Shown piece by piece: positions 1 through 5,164 of a stretch of DNA of 7,446 nucleotides. Position 1 is the first letter of the stretch, and each line of letters begins with the position of its first letter. The notes under the pieces are model-generated. The model worked only from the letters and a program-made list of their open reading frames with translations. It was not told where the DNA came from and did not search any database. The stretch is from an uncultured Solirubrobacterales bacterium (GTDB taxonomy: Bacteria; Actinomycetota; Thermoleophilia; Solirubrobacterales; Solirubrobacteraceae): the NCBI GenBank assembly GCA_903953065.1, contig CAJBIG010000168.1:1-7446 (forward strand). Direction: 5' to 3'. The translations under genes were made by a program, and so were the position numbers.

Positions 1-2
1 CG

Positions 3-554
3 GAGGACGAGACGGGGATCAGCTACGACGACATGAAGGGGCGCATCATGGGCGAGCTGAAGAAAGTCTTCCGCCCCGAGTTCCTCAACCGGATCGACGA
101 CGTGATCGTCTTCCACAAGCTGCAGAAGGATCAGATCAAGACGATCGTCGAGCTGCTGCTGGTGCGGATCCGCGAAACGCTGGCCGAGCGAGAGCTGCAG
201 CTGGAGTTGACCGAAGATGCGAAGGATCTGCTCGTAGATAAGGGCTGGGATCCGGCGATGGGGGCGAGGCCGCTGCGCCGCGCGATCCAGCGCTACATCG
301 AAGATCCGCTCGCCGACTTCGTGCTGCGCTCGGAGCTGACGCCAGGTGGCACGGTGCTGGTCGAGGTCGCGCCTGAAGGCTCGGAGGAAGAGGTCACTCT
401 GACGGTGATCGAGCCGCTCAAGGTACCGGCGGCAGTTGGAGCCCCGGAGCAGACTCACGACGATGACGACGCAGCAGACGATGACGGCGATCTTCCTGAA
501 GTCAGCGAAGAGCCGACCGCTGAGGCGCCCGAAGCAGACGACGGAGAATCCTGA
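3..554 (+). CDS. clpC: ATP-dependent Clp protease ATP-binding subunit ClpC, C-terminal part (5' end outside window)
   Basis: Only the last 183 codons are present; the frame is already open at base 3. ClpC is a cytoplasmic Hsp100 AAA+ unfoldase that feeds substrates to the ClpP protease. The visible part is the end of the second ATPase domain plus the C-terminal D2-small domain. The block FRPEFLNRIDDVIVF (bases 69-113) is the family signature, and its Arg at 90-92 corresponds to the D2 arginine finger. The sensor-2 motif GARPLRR lies at 261-281, followed by the conserved AIQRYIEDPL. After about codon 140 the family similarity ends and an acidic tail of roughly 40 residues, rich in Asp, Glu, Ala and Pro, runs to the stop. 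The Walker motifs and N-domain are upstream of the window. The stop TGA shares one base with the next start (TGATG), so the two genes are probably translationally coupled. Clp family assignment is secure; ClpC rather than ClpB or ClpE rests on the radA-disA context and sequence feel. Confidence 0.93.
   Translation, partial: EDETGISYDDMKGRIMGELKKVFRPEFLNRIDDVIVFHKLQKDQIKTIVELLLVRIRETLAERELQLELTEDAKDLLVDKGWDPAMGARPLRRAIQRYIEDPLADFVLRSELTPGGTVLVEVAPEGSEEEVTLTVIEPLKVPAAVGAPEQTHDDDDAADDDGDLPEVSEEPTAEAPEADDGES
543..546 (+). promoter_or_regulatory. Ribosome-binding site of the CDGSH gene
   Basis: GGAG lies seven bases before the ATG at 554, inside the last codons of clpC. It supports this start and the coupling of the two genes. 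Confidence 0.6.
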
Positions 555-769
555 TGGCCGATGAGCCTGTAGTTATCAAGGTCCGCGATGATGGGCCATA
601 CAAGGTGACCGGCCCGGTCGTGCTCGAGGACGCCGACGGTAATCGCTATGACGTTGAAGGGCGCCCCGTTGCGCTCTGTCGCTGTGGCCTGTCGGAGAAC
701 AAGCCGTTCTGCGATGGCGCCCACAACGGCGCCGAGTTCGCGGCCTGCGAACGCGCACCGCAAGACTGA
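554..769 (+). CDS. CDGSH iron-sulfur domain protein (small, 71 aa)
   Basis: The 71-residue protein carries one complete CDGSH motif, CRCGLSENKPFCDGAH, at residues 42-57. The expected [2Fe-2S] ligands are Cys42, Cys44, Cys53 and His57 (the 3Cys-1His set of mitoNEET-type proteins), and the spacing C-x-C-x8-C-x3-H is intact. The N-terminal half is a short beta-rich segment typical of small bacterial CDGSH proteins. There is no signal peptide or membrane segment, so it should be cytosolic. Family members are redox-active or cluster-transfer proteins; the physiological partner of this one is unknown. The ATG overlaps the clpC stop by one base and has a GGAG ribosome-binding site, so it is co-transcribed with clpC. 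I know of no standard CDGSH gene at this position in the Bacillus or Mycobacterium clusters, so this looks like a lineage-specific insertion. Fold and cofactor are near certain; role is unknown. Confidence 0.9.
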   Translation: MADEPVVIKVRDDGPYKVTGPVVLEDADGNRYDVEGRPVALCRCGLSENKPFCDGAHNGAEFAACERAPQD

Positions 770-801
770 CGCGCGGGGGCGAAGCCGTCCCCTCCGGCGC
801 C

Positions 802-807
802 TAATCT
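802..807 (+). promoter_or_regulatory. Candidate -10 box for a leaderless radA transcript
   Basis: TAATCT fits the actinobacterial -10 consensus TANNNT. Its last T is seven bases before the GTG at 814, so transcription would start at or within a base of the start codon. No convincing -35 hexamer is seen upstream, and no Shine-Dalgarno precedes the GTG. The bases between (CTCGCGAG, 806-813) are an 8-bp palindrome. Confidence 0.45.
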
Positions 808-813
808 CGCGAG

Positions 814-2190
814 GTGGCCCGTTCAGCATCAGTCTTCGTCTGCTCGTCCTGCGCGCACCAGGAAGCCAAGTGGCATGGCCAATGCCCGCAGTGTGAGGAG
901 TGGAACACGCTGGCCGAAGAGCGCGCGCCCTCACGGGCGGCGACCAAGCGGCCGGTTGGCGCTCGCAGCGCCGCCGCCGGCCCCGTAGTGCTGCGCGAGC
1001 TCTCCAGGGACAGCACGCCGCGCCTGGCAACCGGCATCACTGAGCTCGACCGGCTGCTCGGTGGCGGGATCGTCCCCGGTTCGATGGTTCTGCTCGGCGG
1101 CGCTCCGGGGATAGGCAAGTCGACCTTGATAACGATGGCGCTCGGTTTGATGGCCGCATCGGGGCGCAGCACGCTCTACGTCTCCGGTGAGGAATCCGCG
1201 GCGCAGATTCGCCTCCGCGCCGAGCGACTCGAAGCCGGCGCCGCGCCCGGTGCGCTCGACGTTCCCGTTCTCGCTGAAACCGATCTCGACGCGGTGCTCT
1301 CCGTAATTGAGGCCGAGCGGCCCGATATCTGCGTTGTCGACTCGGTGCAAACGCTGGCCTGCGCCGACCTCTCGGGCGCGGCCGGCACGGTCGGCCAGGT
1401 GCGCGAAGTGGCCTCGCGGCTGATCGAGGTCGCCAAGCGAACAGACACGGCGATCATGCTTGTCGGCCATGTCACAAAGGAAGGCTCGTTGGCAGGGCCG
1501 CGCGTGCTTGAGCACCTCGTCGATTGCGTGCTCCAGTTCGATGGTGAGCGCGAACGGACTTACCGCACGCTGCGGGCGATCAAGAACCGCTTCGGTGCGA
1601 CCAACGACGTTGGCGTCTTTGAGATGCGCGACGGCGGCCTCGTCGAGGTGCTCGACGCCAGCGAGCGGTTCGTCAGCGAGGCAACTCGCGCGCCGGGCAG
1701 CGTCGTGCTGGCTGCCATGGAGGGCTCGCGGCCGCTACTGGTTGAGGTCCAGGCGCTGGTCAGCCCGAGCGAGATGGTTCCACCGCGCCGGCTCTGCAGC
1801 GGCGTTGATCGCAACCGCCTCGCACTCGTGCTCGCAGTGCTCGCACGCCACGCCGGCGTATCAACCGGCAGCGCCGATGTCTTCGTCAACGTCGTCGGTG
1901 GAGTGCGCGTCGATGAGCCCGGCGCCGATCTGGCGATCGCGCTCGCGGTTGCCAGCGCGGCGAGCGGAACGGCGCTGAGCGCGCCCGGTGCAAAACCGCT
2001 CTGCGCCTTCGGTGAGATCGGCTTGACCGGCGAGCTGCGCTCTGTCGCGCACCAGCTGCGGCGCGAGCAGGAGGCGGAAAAGTTCGGCCTTACCGAATTG
2101 ATTACGCCAGAGCGCGTGGGCACCTTGCGGGAGGCCTTAAAGCTCCCAAACATCGGCTCTGAGGGCCTTTCTGCACGCAATGCGGCATAG
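814..2190 (+). CDS. radA: DNA repair protein RadA (Sms)
   Basis: The 458 residues match the usual length of RadA, a cytoplasmic RecA-like ATPase that drives branch migration and processes recombination intermediates. Domains in order: an N-terminal C4 zinc finger (Cys10, Cys13, Cys24, Cys27, with WHGQCPQCEEWNT); the ATPase core with Walker A GGAPGIGKST at 95-104 and Walker B ending at Asp176; the RadA-specific KNRFG motif at 257-261; and a C-terminal Lon-protease-like domain from about 340 (DVFVNVVGGVRVDEPGADLA, then FGEIGLTGELRSV). All key residues are present, so the protein looks functional. The GTG at 814 is the only usable start: the frame has a stop at 802-804 and the zinc finger begins at residue 10. 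There is no Shine-Dalgarno but a -10-like box sits at leaderless distance. disA follows. RadA is known to inhibit DisA's cyclase in Bacillus and mycobacteria, so the adjacency is functional. Confidence 0.97.
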   Translation: MARSASVFVCSSCAHQEAKWHGQCPQCEEWNTLAEERAPSRAATKRPVGARSAAAGPVVLRELSRDSTPRLATGITELDRLLGGGIVPGSMVLLGGAPGIGKSTLITMALGLMAASGRSTLYVSGEESAAQIRLRAERLEAGAAPGALDVPVLAETDLDAVLSVIEAERPDICVVDSVQTLACADLSGAAGTVGQVREVASRLIEVAKRTDTAIMLVGHVTKEGSLAGPRVLEHLVDCVLQFDGERERTYRTLRAIKNRFGATNDVGVFEMRDGGLVEVLDASERFVSEATRAPGSVVLAAMEGSRPLLVEVQALVSPSEMVPPRRLCSGVDRNRLALVLAVLARHAGVSTGSADVFVNVVGGVRVDEPGADLAIALAVASAASGTALSAPGAKPLCAFGEIGLTGELRSVAHQLRREQEAEKFGLTELITPERVGTLREALKLPNIGSEGLSARNAA

Positions 2191-2212
2191 CGCCAATCGT
2201 TAACAGCTCTGA

Positions 2213-2218
2213 TAGAAT
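2213..2218 (+). promoter_or_regulatory. Candidate -10 box upstream of disA
   Basis: TAGAAT fits TANNNT and lies 22 bases after the radA stop. A start about seven bases downstream (near 2225) would give either a nearly leaderless mRNA for an ATG at 2227, or a leader of about 40 bases for the ATG at 2266. No good -35 is visible at the normal distance; TTAACA at 2200-2205 is only seven bases away, too close. Confidence 0.4.
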
Positions 2219-2252
2219 CAGCCTTTATGGCGCGTAAATCAGGGGGAGAGTC

Positions 2253-2257
2253 AGGAG
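2253..2257 (+). promoter_or_regulatory. Ribosome-binding site that decides the disA start
   Basis: AGGAG lies eight bases before the ATG at 2266, an ideal spacing. The in-frame ATG 13 codons upstream (2227) has no such site. This favours 2266 as the main start. Confidence 0.65.
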
Positions 2258-2265
2258 ATTCAGCT

Positions 2266-3339
2266 ATGCGCCAAGAGACCTCGCTGGTGCGCGCTTTGGA
2301 GATGGTCGCGCCGGGCACCGCGCTCCGCGAAGGTATCGACAATGTCGTCCACGCTCGCACAGGTGGATTGATCGTCGTCGGCGATCCGGAGGAGATCAGC
2401 TTCATGTTCTCCGGCGGCATCCGCCTCGACATCGACTACTCACCGGCTTTTCTCTACCAAGTCGCAAAGATGGACGGGGCGATCATCCTCAACGCCAACG
2501 CGACCAAGATCGCCTTGGCCAACGTGCAGCTGCTCCCCGACCCAACGATCCTCTCGCTTGAAACCGGGACGCGCCACCGCACGGCAGAGCGCGTCAGCAA
2601 GCAGAGCGATTCGCTCGTGATTGCGATCTCGCAGCGCCGTGAGATCGTCTCGCTTTACGTCGACGGGGCGAAGTACATCCTCGAGGACATCCCAACCGTT
2701 CTGGCCAAGGCCAACCAAGCGCTCGCGACGCTCGAGAAGTACCGCCTGCGGCTTGATCAAGTTTCAACGCGGCTGACGGCGCTTGAGTTCGAGGGTGGAG
2801 CCACGCTCCACGACGTCCTCACCGTCCTGCAGCGCTCGGAGCTGGTGACGCGCATGGCGGCCGAGATCGAGAGCTACATCGTTGAGCTCGGCGCCGAAGG
2901 CCGTCTGATTGAGATGCAGCTTGAGGAGACTCTCTTCGGAACCGCCGCCGACAAGGCTGCGCTCGTCCACGATTACCTCGCAGACGAAGGTGATGACAGC
3001 TTCGCCAACGCGCTCGAGCAGCTTGGCCGAATCGACCATCAGGACCTGCTCGATTTCGGCCGCCTCTCCGAGCTTCTCGGCTACGACCGCAAGGTCAACA
3101 CGATCGACCATCCGGTATCGCCGCGCGGCTACCGGATTCTTGGATTCATTCCGCGACTGCCGAAGCTGGTCGTCGCCAACATCGTTGCCTCCACCGGTGG
3201 ACTAGAGGAGCTGCTCGCCGTCGGCGATGCGCAGCTCGAGAGCATCGAGGGAGTGGGCGAAATGCGTGCGAAGGAGATCCGCGAGGGCCTGCGCCGCTTA
3301 CAGGAGATCAACCTCGTTGATCGCTACATGCAGAGCTGA
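2266..3339 (+). CDS. disA: DNA integrity scanning protein DisA, diadenylate cyclase
   Basis: DisA joins two ATP into the second messenger c-di-AMP while scanning DNA as an octamer; branched DNA and RadA inhibit it. From this start the protein is 357 residues, close to Bacillus and mycobacterial DisA (about 360). The N-terminal DAC domain holds both catalytic motifs: DGA at 70-72 (in KMDGAIIL) and RHR at 103-105 (in TGTRHRTAER). A helical linker follows (about 140-280), then a C-terminal RuvA-like helix-hairpin-helix DNA-binding domain (PRGYRILGFIPRLP … ESIEGVGEMRAKEIREGLRRLQE). An in-frame ATG at 2227 would add MARKSGGESGDSA, which I doubt because a strong AGGAG serves 2266; but a TAGAAT box just upstream could make 2227 a leaderless start. 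Identity is certain, start moderately so. A -10 box at 2213 suggests it can be transcribed apart from radA. Confidence 0.96.
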   Translation: MRQETSLVRALEMVAPGTALREGIDNVVHARTGGLIVVGDPEEISFMFSGGIRLDIDYSPAFLYQVAKMDGAIILNANATKIALANVQLLPDPTILSLETGTRHRTAERVSKQSDSLVIAISQRREIVSLYVDGAKYILEDIPTVLAKANQALATLEKYRLRLDQVSTRLTALEFEGGATLHDVLTVLQRSELVTRMAAEIESYIVELGAEGRLIEMQLEETLFGTAADKAALVHDYLADEGDDSFANALEQLGRIDHQDLLDFGRLSELLGYDRKVNTIDHPVSPRGYRILGFIPRLPKLVVANIVASTGGLEELLAVGDAQLESIEGVGEMRAKEIREGLRRLQEINLVDRYMQS

Positions 3340-3357
3340 AGTACCTAATCGGTTGAA

Positions 3358-3390
3358 AAGCGTGGCTTGGGAATGATTCCCTAGCCGCTT
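3358..3390 (+). terminator. Long stem-loop between disA and carD (U-less terminator or carD leader element)
   Basis: The two arms pair as AAGC (3358-3361) with GCTT (3387-3390), GGCT (3364-3367) with AGCC (3383-3386), and GGGAA (3369-3373) with TTCCC (3377-3381). There is a two-base bulge, one T·T mismatch and a TGA loop. This gives 13 base pairs. No T run follows, so it is not a classical intrinsic terminator. Its inner part is also a perfect DNA palindrome (GGGAATGATTCCC, 3369-3381) that could be a protein-binding site. It ends five bases before the carD ribosome-binding site. Confidence 0.45.
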
Positions 3391-3394
3391 ACGC

Positions 3395-3402
3395 AAGGGG
3401 GG
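3395..3402 (+). promoter_or_regulatory. Strong ribosome-binding site of carD, pointing to an ATT at 3408
   Basis: AAGGGGGG is the best Shine-Dalgarno in the disA–carD spacer. It lies five bases before an in-frame ATT (3408) but 44 bases before the only in-frame ATG (3447). A GTG at 3421 is out of frame and stops after three codons. Confidence 0.55.
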
Positions 3403-3446
3403 ACACCATTACGCAAACAAGTGAAGATCTAATTGACGATCTCGAG

Positions 3447-3965
3447 ATGCCCGTTCTGGAGCACATCGAGTTTGAGTGCGGCGACAACGTCGTTTACCCG
3501 CACCACGGCGCTGGCAAGGTGCTGAAGAAGGAATCGCGCAACATGCTCGGTGAGAAGCGCGTCTACCTGACGATCAAGATTCTCCACAACGACATGACGG
3601 TGATGGTGCCGTCGGAGAACGCAGCGATCGCAGGGCTGCGCCGCGTAATCGATCAAAAGACGGTGAAGAAGGTTCTGGCCGTGATCCAGGACGACGTCTC
3701 GGAGATGCCAAAGAACTGGAACCGCCGCTTCAAGCACAACCGCGACAAGATCAAGACCGGCGACATTTACGAGCTGACCGAGGTCGTTCGCAACCTCGCG
3801 ATCCGCGAGCACGACAAGGGACTCTCGACCGGCGAGAAGCAGATGTACACGCGGGCCAAGAAGATTCTCTCGTCAGAGCTGATGTACGCGCTTGACATGG
3901 ACGAGGAGCAGGCCGAAGAGCACCTCGACGGGCTGCTTGCCAAGTCGGCTGGAGTAAAGGCCTAA
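3447..3965 (+). CDS. carD: CarD/CdnL family RNA polymerase-binding transcription regulator
   Basis: CarD binds the RNA polymerase beta subunit and upstream DNA at the -10 edge and stabilises open complexes, notably at rRNA promoters. From this ATG it is 172 residues, against about 162 in Mycobacterium. Residues 9-68 form the Tudor-like polymerase-interaction domain, opening with GDNVVYPHHGAGKV. The C-terminal helical DNA-binding domain contains NWNRRFKHN, whose Trp91 matches the minor-groove wedge Trp85 of M. tuberculosis CarD. It continues through AEVVRNLAIREHDKGLSTGEKQMYTRAKKIL. No Shine-Dalgarno serves this ATG. The frame stays open upstream to 3357 with no ATG, GTG or TTG, and a strong site precedes an ATT at 3408, which would add 13 acidic residues (ITQTSEDLIDDLE) and give 185 in total. 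I give the conservative ATG coordinates. ispD follows after 13 bases, so carD probably leads an operon. Function is secure; the start is open. Confidence 0.95.
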   Translation: MPVLEHIEFECGDNVVYPHHGAGKVLKKESRNMLGEKRVYLTIKILHNDMTVMVPSENAAIAGLRRVIDQKTVKKVLAVIQDDVSEMPKNWNRRFKHNRDKIKTGDIYELTEVVRNLAIREHDKGLSTGEKQMYTRAKKILSSELMYALDMDEEQAEEHLDGLLAKSAGVKA

Positions 3966-3973
3966 CCGGCCTT
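3957..3973 (+). repeat. Inverted repeat across the carD stop codon
   Basis: AAGGCC (3957-3962) and GGCCTT (3968-3973) are perfect complements around the loop TAACC, which begins with the carD stop codon. No T run follows, and ispD starts six bases later. It may modulate termination–reinitiation between carD and ispD, or be chance. Confidence 0.4.
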
Positions 3974-3978
3974 CTGCG

Positions 3979-4668
3979 ATGTCGGCCACGGCGGTCGCGC
4001 TGATCGTGGCTGCAGGACGCGGCGAACGGCTTGGGTCCGATGGGCCCAAGGCGTTCGTCCCGCTCGCAGGCCGACCGATGCTCGACTGGAGCGTCGATGC
4101 GCTGCAGCAGGTTTCAGCGGTGGGGCAGATCATTGTCGCGCTGCCTGAGGGCTTTGAGGCGCCGCAGGGCACCGTTGGCGTTGCTGGCGGCGCCGTGCGC
4201 TCTCAATCGGTCTTAAACGCGCTTGCAGCGGCCGATCCAGGGGCGGAAGTGGTTGTGGTTCACGATGCAGCGCGCCCGCTGGTCAGCGCGGCACTGATCG
4301 AGGACTGCATCGCCGCCTTGGATCAGGACGGCAGATGGGACGCAGCGATCGCCGCTGCACCGGTAAAGGACACCGTTAAACGCTCGCTCGATGGAGTCGC
4401 AGTGGCCGAGACGCCGGCCCGCTCCGAGCTGTGGGCAGTTCAGACGCCTCAGGTTTTTCGGAGAGAGGCGCTGGAGCGGGCGCTCGGTTGTTCAGAGGCC
4501 GAGCTTGCAGCAGCGAGCGATGACGCGATGCTGGTTGAGGCTGACGGCGGCCGTGTGCGCCTTGTGCACTGCCAGAGCGAGAACTTCAAGGTCACCACCT
4601 CGGCTGATTTGGCGCTGGCCGGGCAGATGCTCGGCGCGGCCACTGAACTGAGGGCCTCCGGTGTCTGA
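3979..4668 (+). CDS. ispD: 2-C-methyl-D-erythritol 4-phosphate cytidylyltransferase IspD
   Basis: IspD transfers CMP from CTP to methylerythritol phosphate, the third step of the non-mevalonate (MEP) isoprenoid pathway, in the cytosol. The 229 residues are the family's usual size. The CTP-binding N-terminus reads LIVAAGRGERLGSDGPKAF at 8-26, with Arg17 and Lys24 as the probable catalytic pair (matching Arg20 and Lys27 of E. coli). VVHDAARPLV (Asp96) and the AVQTPQVFR signature (about 153-161) follow. SENFKVTTSADLALA near the end supplies Lys204, the counterpart of E. coli Lys213. The ATG has no clear Shine-Dalgarno; with carD ending 13 bases upstream, translation probably depends on coupling. 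The 3' end overlaps ispF by eight bases, so the two consecutive-pathway enzymes are co-expressed. All expected motifs are intact. Confidence 0.96.
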   Translation: MSATAVALIVAAGRGERLGSDGPKAFVPLAGRPMLDWSVDALQQVSAVGQIIVALPEGFEAPQGTVGVAGGAVRSQSVLNALAAADPGAEVVVVHDAARPLVSAALIEDCIAALDQDGRWDAAIAAAPVKDTVKRSLDGVAVAETPARSELWAVQTPQVFRREALERALGCSEAELAAASDDAMLVEADGGRVRLVHCQSENFKVTTSADLALAGQMLGAATELRASGV

Positions 4669-5143
4669 GACGCGCACCGGCCTTGGCGTCGACTCTCACC
4701 GCCTCGCCGCTGGCCGGCCGCTGATTCTCGGTGGCGTCGAGTTTGAGTCCGAGGTCGGCCTCGACGGCCACTCCGACGCCGACGTCCTAACGCACGCCGT
4801 GATCGACGCGCTGCTGGGCGCTGCGGCGCTCGGCGACATCGGCAGCCACTTCCCCGATACCGACGAGCGCTGGCGCGGCGCCGATTCGATCGATCTCTTG
4901 AGCAAGGTTGCAGGGATGCTGATTGGCGGTGGCTTTGAAGTCGTCAATGTCGACGCGACGGTGATCATCGAGCAGCCAAAGATCGGCCCCCGCCGCGAGG
5001 AGATCGTTGAGCGGATCGCCGGCGCCCTGGGCGTCGAAGCTTCGCGGGTGAACGTGAAGGCGACGACCGCCGAGCAGATCGGCGCCTTCGGCCGCGGCGA
5101 GGGCGCCGGCGCAGTAGCGGTTGCCACGCTGCGCACTTCGTAG
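4661..5143 (+). CDS. ispF: 2-C-methyl-D-erythritol 2,4-cyclodiphosphate synthase IspF
   Basis: IspF cyclises the CDP-methylerythritol phosphate intermediate, releasing CMP (fifth MEP-pathway step), and works as a homotrimer with a divalent metal at the subunit interface. The 160 residues match the family. Metal ligands are Asp11 and His13 (in GVDSHR) and His45 (in HSDADVLTHAVIDALLGA). The GDIGSHFPDTD block at 58-68 and the C-terminal NVKATTAEQIGAFGRGEG signature, ending in a short hydrophobic strand, are typical. The usual DxH motif here has Ser in the middle, which is unremarkable. The GTG at 4661 lies inside the end of ispD, six bases after a GAGGG ribosome-binding site (4650-4654), so both coupling and its own site support this start. 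IspE, the intervening enzyme, is not in the window. No defects seen. Confidence 0.97.
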   Translation: MSETRTGLGVDSHRLAAGRPLILGGVEFESEVGLDGHSDADVLTHAVIDALLGAAALGDIGSHFPDTDERWRGADSIDLLSKVAGMLIGGGFEVVNVDATVIIEQPKIGPRREEIVERIAGALGVEASRVNVKATTAEQIGAFGRGEGAGAVAVATLRTS

Positions 5144-5152
5144 CTGCTGGCG

Positions 5153-5158
5153 TAGATT
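5153..5158 (+). promoter_or_regulatory. Candidate -10 box for a leaderless cysS transcript
   Basis: TAGATT fits TANNNT and ends exactly six bases before the GTG at 5165, the same geometry as at radA. No Shine-Dalgarno precedes that GTG and no clear -35 is visible. Confidence 0.45.
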
Positions 5159-5164
5159 GCCGCT

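Noticed and set aside
770..813. Possible Shine-Dalgarno GCGGGGGCG upstream of radA
   Set aside because: It lies more than 30 bases before the GTG, outside working distance.
455..1030. 191-codon minus-strand frame across the end of clpC, the CDGSH gene and the start of radA
   Set aside because: Arg/Ala-rich composition, spans three real genes, no family features; a shadow frame.
1560..2432. 290-codon open frame on the minus strand across radA and the start of disA
   Set aside because: It is antisense to two clear conserved genes, is Ser/Arg/Thr-rich as expected for a shadow frame in GC-rich DNA, and has no recognisable domain.
3353..3377. TTGAAA with AATGAT as a carD promoter
   Set aside because: The spacer is only 13 bases and the second box lies inside the stem-loop; not credible as a promoter.
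3421..3432. GTG start just after the strong ribosome-binding site in front of carD
   Set aside because: Out of frame with carD, stops after three codons, and is 18 bases from the Shine-Dalgarno.
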